From CBFHOS01 sp965657645 (GTDB taxonomy: Bacteria > Pseudomonadota > Alphaproteobacteria > Puniceispirillales > Puniceispirillaceae), in NCBI GenBank assembly GCA_965657645.1, contig CBFHOS010000013.1:1-51552 (forward strand): 51,552 nucleotides of DNA, written 5' to 3'. The notes beneath the pieces are model-generated. The model made no database searches. It was not told the DNA's origin and saw only the letters and a program-made list of their open reading frames with translations. Below, piece after piece: positions 17,407 to 26,628 of this stretch (positions are counted from its first letter, which is position 1; each line of letters opens with the position of its first letter). Made by a program: the position numbers and the translations under genes.

Positions 17407-18333
17407 CTAGCGTGCGCCTTCCGCCTCGTCCTCTTCCTCTATTGTCCGCTTGAGGTCAAAGCGAGACAGCATACCAACCGCAACAAACACAGATGAATAT
17501 GTACCGATAAGCACACCCCAGATCATCGCAAGGGCAAAGTCGCGAAGAACAGCGCCGCCAAAGACGACGATAGCCAGCAACGCCAATAGCGTTGTTACCG
17601 AGGTCATGATCGTGCGTGAGAGGGTTTCGTTCAAAGAACGGTTTAGGATGTCGCGTTGCTCGAATGATTTATAGCGGCGCATATTCTCCCGCACCCGATC
17701 GAACACCACTACCGTGTCATTAATCGAATAGCCAGCGATCGTCAGAATAGCCGCCACAGTCGCCAGATTGAATTCAAACGCGGTTAGGGCAAATAGGCCG
17801 ATCGTTGTTATCACGTCATGCGCCAGCGCCAGAATAGCGGCAATTGAAAACTGCCATTCAAAACGGAACCAGATATAAACCATGATCGCCAGCAAGGCAC
17901 AAACCACCGCCAACATGCCCTTTTGGGCCAATTCAGCGCCAACAGTAGGGCCAACAAATTCTGTGCGGCGAATGTCGAAATCCGAACCAAGGGTTGATGT
18001 GATGGCTTCAATCGCCGCAATTTGCGCCTTTTCGTCACCATCTTGGCGTTGCACACGGACCAACACATCAGTCTCGGCGCCAAAGCTCTGTAGTGAGATA
18101 TCACCAAGGCCAAGCTTGCCAAGATTACCGCGCAATCCAGAAATATCCGCCGGACCTGCCGTGCTACGGGCCTCAATCAGAATGCCACCGCGAAAATCGA
18201 TGCCAAGGTTCAAACCAACGAGCGAGAACAGGATGATAGATCCCGCAACCAACAGGCCGGAAAACACCATTGCCACTTGGCGCAAGCGGAGGAAGTCAAT
18301 TGAGGTATCGCTAGGAACTAGTTTTAAGCGCAT
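17407..18333 (-). CDS. secF: Protein translocase subunit SecF
   Basis: SecF, with SecD and YajC, uses the proton-motive force to help preproteins through SecYEG. The 308 residues carry TM1 near 20-40, followed by the SecF signature LGIDFRGGILIEA, a short periplasmic domain, and TM2-6. The RND-family motifs AGYSINDTVVVFDRVREN and SRTIMTSVTTLLALL are present. It begins 12 bp after secD on the same strand. Confidence 0.97.
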   Translation of the reverse strand: MRLKLVPSDTSIDFLRLRQVAMVFSGLLVAGSIILFSLVGLNLGIDFRGGILIEARSTAGPADISGLRGNLGKLGLGDISLQSFGAETDVLVRVQRQDGDEKAQIAAIEAITSTLGSDFDIRRTEFVGPTVGAELAQKGMLAVVCALLAIMVYIWFRFEWQFSIAAILALAHDVITTIGLFALTAFEFNLATVAAILTIAGYSINDTVVVFDRVRENMRRYKSFEQRDILNRSLNETLSRTIMTSVTTLLALLAIVVFGGAVLRDFALAMIWGVLIGTYSSVFVAVGMLSRFDLKRTIEEEDEAEGAR

Positions 18334-18345
18334 GGTCAGTTCTCC

Positions 18346-19905
18346 CTAAAGCTCGAGCGTGGTTGGGCGTTTGCGTTCAAGCCATATGATCACCAGCATG
18401 CGTGTCACCATAACGGCGGTGAATAGCGAGGTGATGATGCCAATGGCCAGCGTAACAGCAAATCCCTTAATCGGGCCGGAACCGAAGATATACAGGAAAG
18501 TCGCCGCGAATAAGGTGGTCAAATTGGAGTCGATAATCGTTGAAATGGCCCGTTGATAACCACCATCAATGGCGGATATGACCGATCGACCACGGCGTAA
18601 TTCTTCGCGGATACGTTCAAATACCAACACATTTGCATCAACCGCCATGCCCATGGTCAGGACAATTCCGGCAATGCCGGGCAAGGTCAATGTCGCCTGT
18701 ATGGCAGATAACGCGGCGATAATCAGAATGATGTTGACCACCAAAGCAACATTCGCCATCAGGCCAAAGGTGCCGTAGCTGAGCAACATATAGATTATCA
18801 CCAAAGCGATCGCGACAATGGCGGCAATCTCGCCAGCGGCAACAGAATCGGCGCCAAGTCCCGGACCGATGGAGCGTTCCTCAAGAACAATCAACGGTGC
18901 CGGCAACGCCCCTGCCCGCAAAATCAAAGCTAATTCATTGGTTTCAGCAACACTAAACTCACCAGTGATTTGACCATTGGCGAAAATCTGGCTCTGGATT
19001 GTCGGCGCAGACACGACTTTGCCATCAAGGATAATCGCAAATGGGCGACCAATATTCTCGCCAGTCGCCTTGCCAAAACGCTTGGCGCCCGTTGCATTCA
19101 ACGTAAAGCTAACGGCGGGACGGTTGTTCTGGTCAAAGCTGGCAGTTGCTGAATCCAGCAATTCACCACTAACAATAACGCGTTTTTCAATCACATAACT
19201 GCGGCCATCTTCATCATCACCCGGCAATAGAACAGTGCCCGGAGGTGTGCGGCCACGATCAAGCGCCTCGGCGGCGGTCATGCGTAGGTCAACCATCTGG
19301 AAGGTGAGTTTGGCGGTGCGACCAAGTAGGCGTTTGATAACCTCTGGATCGTCAACACCCGGCAATTGCACGAGAACGCGGTCTTTGCCCTGACGCTGAA
19401 TGATCGGCTCTTTGGTGCCGTCGGGATCAATCCGGCGGCGGATAATTTCAATTGATTGCTCTAATGTGCGGGTCTGCAACTCGGCCAGACCTGCCTCATC
19501 ATAGCTAATGCGGTATGTGGCGCCATCAATGATCCGGCGAAGGCCAGTGCCAAGATCGGTAAATATCTGTTCGGCGGCCTCTTTATCGCCAGCATCACGC
19601 AGGGTGATGACAACTTCCTCACCGCTGATCTTTAGACCGCTAAACCGAATTTTCTTGGTCCGGAAATCCTGCCGGATGGTCTCGGTGATGTTCGACAGAC
19701 GCTCCGCTAGCACCACGTCCATATCGACCAGCATCAACAGATGCGAGCCACCTTGTAGATCAAGGCCAAGATTAATAGGCTGGCCCGGCAAAAAGCTTGG
19801 CGCCCCATCTTTGTCGTTGGACATCACATTTGGCAGGGCAAAAACCACCCCGACAAGCATAACGAATAACACCAACACTCTTTTCCAGGTTTCAAACTGA
19901 ACCAT
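18346..19905 (-). CDS. secD: Protein translocase subunit SecD
   Basis: The 519-residue partner of SecF has an N-terminal TM helix, the signature INLGLDLQGGSHLL, a large periplasmic P1 domain (about residues 55-330) and five further TM helices with GIAGIVLTMGMAVDANVLVFERIREE and SNLTTLFAATFLYIFGSGP. Length is near that of other alphaproteobacterial SecD proteins. It lies between yajC and secF in the same direction, the usual yajC-secD-secF order. Confidence 0.97.
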   Translation of the reverse strand: MVQFETWKRVLVLFVMLVGVVFALPNVMSNDKDGAPSFLPGQPINLGLDLQGGSHLLMLVDMDVVLAERLSNITETIRQDFRTKKIRFSGLKISGEEVVITLRDAGDKEAAEQIFTDLGTGLRRIIDGATYRISYDEAGLAELQTRTLEQSIEIIRRRIDPDGTKEPIIQRQGKDRVLVQLPGVDDPEVIKRLLGRTAKLTFQMVDLRMTAAEALDRGRTPPGTVLLPGDDEDGRSYVIEKRVIVSGELLDSATASFDQNNRPAVSFTLNATGAKRFGKATGENIGRPFAIILDGKVVSAPTIQSQIFANGQITGEFSVAETNELALILRAGALPAPLIVLEERSIGPGLGADSVAAGEIAAIVAIALVIIYMLLSYGTFGLMANVALVVNIILIIAALSAIQATLTLPGIAGIVLTMGMAVDANVLVFERIREELRRGRSVISAIDGGYQRAISTIIDSNLTTLFAATFLYIFGSGPIKGFAVTLAIGIITSLFTAVMVTRMLVIIWLERKRPTTLEL

Positions 19906-19985
19906 GAAACGCCACTCTCTCAGCTAGATATGCGGCAGAATTTCACTGGGAAATTCTGCCAATTATTGATCACGAATATTTGCCG

Positions 19986-20348
19986 TTACTTAGCGGCTTT
20001 TTTGCTCGGCTTTTCGGCTGCTTTAGCGGCAGGCGCGGCGTCAGACTTGCCTTTGATATCAGCAACCATAGAACGCACGATTTGCACCTTTACGTCTTTG
20101 GCAATTTCGACATCGACATATTCGCTGTCATCAAGGACCTTGATCACTTTACCAACCAGACCACCTGAGGTGATGACGGTATCGCCGCGTGCCATTGATG
20201 CAAGCATCGCTTTATGCTGTTTGGCGCGCTTTTGTTGCGGGCGAATAAGCAGGAAGTAGAAAATGACCATTACAAAGATGATCGGCATCAGGCCAAAGCC
20301 GCCTTCAGCCAAACCGCCAGATTGTGCAAGAGCAGGTGTGATAAGCAT
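19986..20348 (-). CDS. yajC: Preprotein translocase accessory subunit YajC
   Basis: A 120-residue single-pass membrane protein. The helix PIIFVMVIFYFLLIRPQQKR followed by KAMLASMARGDTVITSGGLVGKV is the defining YajC pattern. A Lys/Ala-rich tail ends the protein (AAEKPSKKAAK), similar in composition to the tails of TatA and TatB in this window. It is 80 bp upstream of secD in the same direction and probably begins the secDF transcript. Confidence 0.95.
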   Translation of the reverse strand: MLITPALAQSGGLAEGGFGLMPIIFVMVIFYFLLIRPQQKRAKQHKAMLASMARGDTVITSGGLVGKVIKVLDDSEYVDVEIAKDVKVQIVRSMVADIKGKSDAAPAAKAAEKPSKKAAK

Positions 20349-20508
20349 CGCTTTATATCTCCAAAGCTAGGTTGTTCAAAAATCTGCGCTGAACATAGAC
20401 TGCAAAGCGCCTTGCGGCAATCAAAGATGGCCAGTTTTGGCAAATATTCGGGATAATCCGGCGTAAAACCGTGGTTGTGAGGCCGTGGAAGGCTTGATAT
20501 GGTCGGGC

Positions 20509-21381
20509 ATGGAAAAATTTGATGATAATTTAGATGTCGTTGCCCAACTTACCCGCATTGCTGACGCGTTGGAGCGCGGATCCCCGCCGCCGCCCAATCC
20601 AGAGGATGTAATCCGCGCCGAGGCCTATGTTTGGGATAAAACGCACCAGCGCATGAACCCGATAATGAAGGTTAACCGCCTCGAGCTTGATCTGTTGCGC
20701 GGCATTGATCAGCAACGTGATTCGTTATTGGCTAACTCGATTGCCTTTGCCCGCGGGCTGTCGGCGAATAATGCGCTGTTGTGGGGTGCTAGGGGTACGG
20801 GAAAATCATCATTGGTCAAGGCCGTGCACGGCACATTGATTGCCAAGGGACTTGATTGCGCCCTCGTCGAAATCCACCGTGAGGATGTCGATGATTTGCC
20901 AATGCTGATGAGCTTCCTGTCCAAAATAGACCGGCGATTTATCATTTTCTCGGATGATCTGGCCTTTGAATATGGCGAGGCAAGCTACAAATCACTGAAA
21001 GCGGCTCTGGATGGCGGTGTCGAGGGGCGCCCTGATAACATCATTTTCTATGCGACATCGAACCGCCGCCATTTGATGCCACGTCATATGATGGAAAATG
21101 AACGTTCAACAGCGATCAACCCGTCAGAAGGTGTCGAGGAGAGCGTGTCATTATCGGACCGGTTTGGTCTATGGATTGGGTTCCATTCGATTGATCAGGA
21201 TACATATTTTGCGATGATTGATGCCTATATCGCGCATTTCAAAATCAAGGCTGATAATATAGATATCCGGCGTGAGGCCATTGCATGGTCGATGGAACGC
21301 GGGGCCAGATCAGGGCGCGTTGCGTGGCAATTCATCCTCGACCTTGCCGCCAAGACAGAGACGAATATTAGGCAATATTAA
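20509..21381 (+). CDS. DUF815-family AAA+ ATPase
   Basis: A 290-residue P-loop protein with Walker A GARGTGKSSLVKAV near residue 100 and Walker B IFSDDLAFE near 150, then sensor-1-like FYATSNRRHLMPR. NPIMKVNRLELDLLRGID upstream of the P-loop and RSGRVAWQFILDLA at the end are characteristic of the DUF815 family. Its biological role is not known. The start is uncertain: ATG 20509 is used, but GTG 20485 and TTG 20494 in frame are equally lacking in a good ribosome-binding site. It is divergent from yajC and convergent, six bases apart, with the LytM gene; this position next to yajC-secDF is common in Alphaproteobacteria. Confidence 0.88.
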   Translation: MEKFDDNLDVVAQLTRIADALERGSPPPPNPEDVIRAEAYVWDKTHQRMNPIMKVNRLELDLLRGIDQQRDSLLANSIAFARGLSANNALLWGARGTGKSSLVKAVHGTLIAKGLDCALVEIHREDVDDLPMLMSFLSKIDRRFIIFSDDLAFEYGEASYKSLKAALDGGVEGRPDNIIFYATSNRRHLMPRHMMENERSTAINPSEGVEESVSLSDRFGLWIGFHSIDQDTYFAMIDAYIAHFKIKADNIDIRREAIAWSMERGARSGRVAWQFILDLAAKTETNIRQY

Positions 21382-21387
21382 TGCGGG

Positions 21388-22380
21388 TTAGGCAATCAGG
21401 CTACGCGGGTCAATTGGCTTGCGTGATTTTCTGATTTCAAAATGCAATTGCGGGCTATCAACCTTGCCGGTCTGTCCGACAGTGCCGATGGGATCACCCA
21501 GTTTTACGATATCGCCCTCTTGGACAGTTACCGCGTCCAGATGCGCATAGGCTGAAATGATGCCGCCATCATGCTTTACCAAAACCAACGTGCCAAAGGA
21601 TTTGATGTCCCGCCCGACAAAGGCAACCGTGCCGGTGGCCGCGGCCTTGACTTCGGTTCCCTGCACCGCGGCGATATTTACACCGTCATTATGTACACCG
21701 CGGGCGGCGGGGCCAAATTCGGCAACGACTTGGCCCTCTAATGGCCATGTAAAGGTCCCTGCCCCTCCACCCAATGATGGGGCGACAAACTTCTTTCGTG
21801 GCTGGCTTGGTGTGTTGCTTGACTGGGCATTTGTGCTGGCACTCGCGCCTGCATTTGCCGGTGCGGCATTGGCACTCGAGACATCGTTTGGCAGGCCGCC
21901 CTCAAGAACCGAAAAATCGAGTTTGGCTGGCAAGATAAGCCGTTGGCCAACATAAATTTCGAACGGGTCATTAAGGCCATTGGCTTGGGCTAGCTGAAAT
22001 TGGCTAACGGCGTAACGCTGTGATATCGAAAAGATCGAATCTTCTGGCCGCACAATATGTACCCGAGGGGCATTGATTACCAATTGTTGTCCCGGCTGGA
22101 CTATATAGGGTGGGCCAATTTGGTTGTCGCGGATGATGTTATATGGCGAAACTTGAAAACGGGCGGCGATGACATAGATGTTCTCGCCCTCTTGCACGGT
22201 AACTTTGCCATTTACTGGAACCGGCATAACTTGCTGGCGTAGTGGCGCATCAACGACCGGGGCCGGTGTGGCGCGGCTTAGCGATAAATTAGGGGTTTGA
22301 CAGGCGGTAAGGCCAAACAATCCAACAGTGATCATCACGGCCCGGGGCAATGGGGATAAAACAAATGTTCTGTTCATCAT
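21388..22380 (-). CDS. LysM-LytM lipoprotein, NlpD-like, probably non-catalytic
   Basis: A 330-residue lipoprotein: signal peptide with lipobox LTAC (Cys near residue 27), two LysM peptidoglycan-binding modules (about 60-105 and 108-152), a disordered Ala/Ser/Asn linker, and a C-terminal M23/LytM domain (about 210-330). Two zinc-ligand positions are changed: the HxxxD motif reads HNDGVN, and the first histidine of the final HxH is replaced (PQLHFEI). That pattern matches NlpD/EnvC-type LytM factors, which activate cell-wall amidases instead of cutting peptidoglycan. It ends the serS-surE-pcm series, echoing the surE-pcm-nlpD order of enterobacteria. Confidence 0.9.
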   Translation of the reverse strand: MMNRTFVLSPLPRAVMITVGLFGLTACQTPNLSLSRATPAPVVDAPLRQQVMPVPVNGKVTVQEGENIYVIAARFQVSPYNIIRDNQIGPPYIVQPGQQLVINAPRVHIVRPEDSIFSISQRYAVSQFQLAQANGLNDPFEIYVGQRLILPAKLDFSVLEGGLPNDVSSANAAPANAGASASTNAQSSNTPSQPRKKFVAPSLGGGAGTFTWPLEGQVVAEFGPAARGVHNDGVNIAAVQGTEVKAAATGTVAFVGRDIKSFGTLVLVKHDGGIISAYAHLDAVTVQEGDIVKLGDPIGTVGQTGKVDSPQLHFEIRKSRKPIDPRSLIA

Positions 22381-22397
22381 TTTCTAACCCTTTTCGT

Positions 22398-23027
22398 TTA
22401 TTGGCCCGTCACCAGTGGGACGAATGTTACAGGTAAAATGGCCTCTCTGTCGAACCCTGTTTCTGTTCTTGTCACCACTGTTAGCTGTTGGTCGCGCCCA
22501 ACACCAACCGGCGCTACCATGATGCCGCCGATTTTTAATTGGTTCAATAGGGTGTCAGGGATTTGCGGACAGCCACAAGTCATAATGATTCGGTCAAATG
22601 GCGCGGTCTCCGGCCACCCAAGTGAACCATCACCAAGGCGGCAACTAATATTGGATATGCGCAACTCTCGAAGCCGGTTTTCCGCCTCAACTAAAAGCGG
22701 GTGTAGCCGCTCGATTGAATAAACACGGCGGCATAGATAGGTGAGAATAGCCGCTTGATAGCCACTTCCCGTGCCGATCTCCAAAACACGCTCACGCCCG
22801 CCCAATTGCAAGGCAGATGTCATACGGGCAACGACATAGGGCTGGCTGATGGTTTGATCTAGGGCGATTGGCAGGGATGCATTTTCATAAGCATGTGCCT
22901 GTAACGCCGCCGGTACAAACACCTCGCGTGGAACCATCTCAATAGCGGATAAGACCGGCGCGTCCATTATCCCAAGGCCGCGCAATGCCATTATTAACTT
23001 GGCTTTCTGAGTGGTAAATTCGGACAT
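22398..23027 (-). CDS. pcm: Protein-L-isoaspartate O-methyltransferase
   Basis: The enzyme methylates isoaspartyl residues in damaged proteins using SAM. The 209-residue protein shows the PIMT signature LDQTISQPYVVARMTSAL (56-73), SAM motif I VLEIGTGSGYQAAI (81-94) and the post-motif segment RLGDGSLGWPETAPFDRIIMT. It is 12 bp downstream of surE in the same direction, and the pair is a widespread stress-survival operon. A second, more divergent PIMT-family gene lies at 42385-43050. Confidence 0.95.
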   Translation of the reverse strand: MSEFTTQKAKLIMALRGLGIMDAPVLSAIEMVPREVFVPAALQAHAYENASLPIALDQTISQPYVVARMTSALQLGGRERVLEIGTGSGYQAAILTYLCRRVYSIERLHPLLVEAENRLRELRISNISCRLGDGSLGWPETAPFDRIIMTCGCPQIPDTLLNQLKIGGIMVAPVGVGRDQQLTVVTRTETGFDREAILPVTFVPLVTGQ

Positions 23028-23039
23028 AATTCTCTTATG

Positions 23040-23807
23040 CTAAAATTCAAAGGTAGGTAATTTGCTCTGGGCTTCACGCGCAATGATATCCATGCTTAGC
23101 GCGGTTAACGAAATCCAATGTTCATCCATTACATTACGATCACTGCCCGGAAGAGTGACCGGATTTGTAACCAACGGTCCTAGCTGGTAAGAATTTGGCG
23201 CGCTACCATCGATTATCTCATCGCCAATCTTGTGACGGTCAAGCGTTGCCGGGGTGATGCCCTTCACGCTATCAACCGGAACCGATGGAAAATTGATATT
23301 CATAATCATCCGCGGTCCCCAGCCCATTTGACAAAGATTACGGATCACCGTTTCGCCATAGCGAGCCGCCACAGCAAAGTCTGCTTCATCCTCACCGCCA
23401 TTGCGCTGTGATAACGCAATTGCCGGAATATCCATCAAATTGGCTTCCATCGCCGCGGCAATGGTTCCGGAATAAAGCACATCATCAGCCACATTCATGC
23501 CCGCATTAATGCCTGATAAAACAAGATCGGGCTTGCGGTCCAAAATACGGTTCATCCCAAAAATAATGCAATCGCTCGGTGTGCCGGAACAGGCGTACAT
23601 TTGTGGCCCGCGTTCCTCGATATGCACATCTTTGCGCAATGTTATCGATCGCGATGCCCCAGATTTATTATCCATAGGGGCAACAATCCACACATCGTCA
23701 CTTAATTTGCAGGCAATCTCATAGAGAATTTTAATGCCCGCCGCATCAATGCCATCGTCATTACTGATTAGGATGCGTCCAAAATTCTGGTCTGTATCGC
23801 GGGGCAT
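23040..23807 (-). CDS. surE: 5'/3'-nucleotidase SurE
   Basis: SurE is a metal-dependent nucleotidase and exopolyphosphatase of stress survival. The 255 residues start with the diagnostic ILISNDDGIDAAGI; Asp17 and Asp18 bind the metal. Further ligands are in NKSGASRSIT (Ser49) and LSGINAGMN. The gene lies between serS (59 bp upstream) and pcm, all in the same direction. Confidence 0.96.
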   Translation of the reverse strand: MPRDTDQNFGRILISNDDGIDAAGIKILYEIACKLSDDVWIVAPMDNKSGASRSITLRKDVHIEERGPQMYACSGTPSDCIIFGMNRILDRKPDLVLSGINAGMNVADDVLYSGTIAAAMEANLMDIPAIALSQRNGGEDEADFAVAARYGETVIRNLCQMGWGPRMIMNINFPSVPVDSVKGITPATLDRHKIGDEIIDGSAPNSYQLGPLVTNPVTLPGSDRNVMDEHWISLTALSMDIIAREAQSKLPTFEF

Positions 23808-23866
23808 AAACTAGGTCTTTCTGTACGTAAACAAATGCCCCAATGGGCGGGTGCGCCGGCGCGAAG

Positions 23867-25156
23867 TTACAGAGCAGTGATGCGATCCGTGCCCATATAG
23901 CGGTGCAATGCTTCTGGAAGCAAAACACTGCCATCTTCTTGCTGGCCGTTTTCCAAAACCGCAATCATCGTCCGGCCAACCGCAAGTCCAGAACCGTTCA
24001 ATGTATGGACGAACTGGTTGTCGCCATTTTCATCACGATAGCGCGCGCGCATACGGCGGGCCTGAAACGGTCCACAATTCGAGCATGAGGAAATCTCGCG
24101 ATACATTCCCTTTGGCGCGCCTGTGCCATCGTCTTGACCCGGCAACCAGACCTCTAAATCATATGTTTGTTCCGCGGAAAATCCGGTGTCACCGCTACAT
24201 AGCTTTAACACACGATACGGCAAGCCAAGGCGTTGCAGGATAGTCTCGGCGCAATTTGTCATCCGCTCTAATTCGGCGGCAGAATTGTCGGGATGGGAAA
24301 CGCTGACCATTTCAACCTTTGAAAACTGATGCTGGCGGATCATCCCGCGCGTATCACGGCCAGCCGATCCGGCCTCTGATCGGAAACAGGATGTATGGGC
24401 GGTGAAACGAAGCGGCAGGCTAGTCGGATCCAGAATTTCATCGGCAACAATGTTTGTAAGCGGAACCTCGGCCGTTGGAATGAGCCATTTATCATCGGCG
24501 CGGTAAAGATCCTCGGCAAATTTCGGCAATTGACCGGTGCCCGTCATGGTCTTGGTATTGACCAATGTTGGCGGCAATGCCTCCTGATAGCCAAATTCCT
24601 CGGTATGTGTGTCGAGCATAAAGGCCGCAAGTGCCCGCTCTAGGCGCGCCAATTGTCCGCGCAACACAACAAACCGCGCTCCAGCAAGCTTTGCACCAAG
24701 GCTGAAATCCATTAGGCCAAGTGCTTCGCCAATAGCGACATGGTCAAGCGGGGTGAATGAAAATTCTGGAATTTCGCCATGCGTGCGTATGATTTCGTTG
24801 TCAGCTTCATCAGAACCATCAGGAACCGATTTATCCAACAGGTTTGGCAATTCTAGCAGGATCGTATCAAGACGCTCGGCAAGAGCGCTCTCCTGCTCTT
24901 CCATTTCCGGCATGGCGGCTTTGATCTGGTTTACCTCGGCAATCAGATCATCGGCATCACCACCTTGTGCCTTGCGCGCACCAATCTCTTTTGAGGCTTG
25001 GTTGCGGCGTGATTGCATTTCCTGAATTTTGGCCTGAAGACTGCGCCGATCCTTATCCACGGCCAAAATGTCAGCGGCCATCGGTGCTAATTTACGGCGC
25101 GCAAGCGCGGCGTCAAAACTGTCTGGATTATCGCGGATAAAGCGGATGTCATGCAT
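23867..25156 (-). CDS. serS: Serine--tRNA ligase
   Basis: Class II aminoacyl-tRNA synthetase of 429 residues. The N-terminal antiparallel coiled coil that grips the long variable arm of tRNA-Ser covers about residues 30-100. The core has motif 2 HTSCFRSEAGSAGRDTRGMIRQHQF and motif 3 LNGSGLAVGRTMIAVLEN, with the serine-site ETSSCSNCGPFQARR-like stretch written here as REISSCSNCGPFQ. The protein starts MHDIRFIRDNPD, as in the family. It begins the minus-strand serS-surE-pcm-lytM series. Confidence 0.97.
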   Translation of the reverse strand: MHDIRFIRDNPDSFDAALARRKLAPMAADILAVDKDRRSLQAKIQEMQSRRNQASKEIGARKAQGGDADDLIAEVNQIKAAMPEMEEQESALAERLDTILLELPNLLDKSVPDGSDEADNEIIRTHGEIPEFSFTPLDHVAIGEALGLMDFSLGAKLAGARFVVLRGQLARLERALAAFMLDTHTEEFGYQEALPPTLVNTKTMTGTGQLPKFAEDLYRADDKWLIPTAEVPLTNIVADEILDPTSLPLRFTAHTSCFRSEAGSAGRDTRGMIRQHQFSKVEMVSVSHPDNSAAELERMTNCAETILQRLGLPYRVLKLCSGDTGFSAEQTYDLEVWLPGQDDGTGAPKGMYREISSCSNCGPFQARRMRARYRDENGDNQFVHTLNGSGLAVGRTMIAVLENGQQEDGSVLLPEALHRYMGTDRITAL

Positions 25157-25232
25157 CGTGGTAGCCCTATTGAATGTTAGCCGTGATGGTGGTTCGGCTC
25201 AAAAATTGTTTCCGTTTTATCGGGTTAATAAC

Positions 25233-26051
25233 CTAATAATGGTCCTCGTCATCTTCGTCCCTGCGGCTCATCAAGCGCGCGCCAAAGATAGACAATTCAT
25301 AAAGAAGAATGATTGGCAAGGCGAGTAATAGCTGTGAGATGACGTCTGGTGGGGTCAAAATTGCCGCAATAACAAAGGCCACGACGATCGCAACCTTGCG
25401 TTTTGCCGCCAACCCATCGGCGGTAACAATGCCCGCCCGGGCCAGCAACAACAACACAACTGGCAATTCAAAAGCCAAACCAAAGGCAAAGATCAGGCGC
25501 ATGATCAGCGTCAGATATTCACTAATACGCGGCTCTATCTCGATCGCTAGTGCCCCTTCGGAGGCCAAGGTCTCAAAGCCAATGAAAAAGTTCCATGCAA
25601 GCGGCGTTACCACATAATAAACCATGCTGGCACCAAGAGCGAACAGCACAGGCGTTGCGAGTAGAAACGGCAGGAACGCTTTTTTCTCGTTTTTATAGAG
25701 CGCAGGGGCAATGAATTTCCAGATTTGGATGGAAATGATCGGGAATGAAATACACAGCGCGGTAAAGAAGCCAACTTTTACCTGGGTAAAGAACCCTTCA
25801 TGCAGGGCCGTAAAGATCATCCGGCCGCCGCCCCTCTCCTCTAGCACTTCTGCAAGAGGTGCTTGGAGGAACACAAAGACATGGGTGGCGATGCTGTTAT
25901 TCATGCCGCCGCCCGGCATTGGCGCAACGCAGATCAAAAACAACACAACAAATGCCAGCAAGGCAAAGCCAAGCCGGTTACGAAGCTCAGTCAGATGTTC
26001 GATCAACGTCATCTCGCCGCTAGCGGCATCATCTTCGTGTGTTTCTGACAT
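25233..26051 (-). CDS. tatC: Sec-independent translocase subunit TatC
   Basis: TatC is the receptor for twin-arginine signal peptides. The 272 residues have six TM helices; the N-terminal EMTLIEHLTELRNRL is the family signature contacting the RR motif. The first periplasmic loop and the middle segment with the conserved Phe/Pro-rich KFIAPALYKNEKKAFLPF are present. It starts three bases after the tatB stop, and the tatA-tatB-tatC order is canonical. Confidence 0.96.
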   Translation of the reverse strand: MSETHEDDAASGEMTLIEHLTELRNRLGFALLAFVVLFLICVAPMPGGGMNNSIATHVFVFLQAPLAEVLEERGGGRMIFTALHEGFFTQVKVGFFTALCISFPIISIQIWKFIAPALYKNEKKAFLPFLLATPVLFALGASMVYYVVTPLAWNFFIGFETLASEGALAIEIEPRISEYLTLIMRLIFAFGLAFELPVVLLLLARAGIVTADGLAAKRKVAIVVAFVIAAILTPPDVISQLLLALPIILLYELSIFGARLMSRRDEDDEDHY

Positions 26052-26054
26052 GGG

Positions 26055-26612
26055 TTAACTGCTCTTGGTCCCTTTTGTGGCACTTTTCTTTGCGCCCGCT
26101 TTCTTGTTAGCACTCTTTTTAGCGGCCCCCCTTTTAGCGGGAGCCTTTTTTGCGGGAGCTTTTTTAGCAGGAGCCTTTTTCGATGCGGCCTTTTTTGCAG
26201 GTGCTTTCTTGCCGGTCGATTTGGCTTTTTTGGCGGCAGGCTTGTTAGCCTCAGCCGCCATTGCCGCACCGGTCGTAGATAGCTCTGATTTGATGTCTGC
26301 CAAATCCGTATCGGTCTTTAGCGCATCCGCCGCGCCGCCAATCGATGACCCGATGTCACCGGTTGGATCAATCGCATTGGCGATGTCATCAAGCTTGCCA
26401 GATTTGGCGTTGTCCATGACGTCTTTTAGCTCGGCCATATCAGCCTCGCGGGCGAGATCATGCATGCCGTTGCTGAATTCACGCGCCATGTTGCGGCCCT
26501 GTTGCACAAGGCGGGTAAAGCCACGCAACATTTTTGGGAGTTCCTTTGGGCCAACCACTAGGATCAGCACAAAGGCCACAAGCATAAATTCCCAGCTGCC
26601 AATATCCAGCAT
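26055..26612 (-). CDS. tatB: Sec-independent translocase subunit TatB, with Lys/Ala/Pro repeat tail
   Basis: TatB works with TatC in recognising substrates. The 185 residues begin MLDIGSWEFMLVAFVLILVVGPKELPKMLR, here in two parts: a membrane helix with Glu8, then the GPKELP hinge and an amphipathic helix. A helical middle region follows, to about residue 115. The last 60 or so residues are KKAPAKKA-type repeats with histone-H1-like composition, absent from typical TatB. The tail resembles that of the neighbouring TatA, so the two repeats probably arose by duplication, exchange or parallel slippage. Confidence 0.93.
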   Translation of the reverse strand: MLDIGSWEFMLVAFVLILVVGPKELPKMLRGFTRLVQQGRNMAREFSNGMHDLAREADMAELKDVMDNAKSGKLDDIANAIDPTGDIGSSIGGAADALKTDTDLADIKSELSTTGAAMAAEANKPAAKKAKSTGKKAPAKKAASKKAPAKKAPAKKAPAKRGAAKKSANKKAGAKKSATKGTKSS

Positions 26613-26628
26613 TATCAGCCCCTATTAT

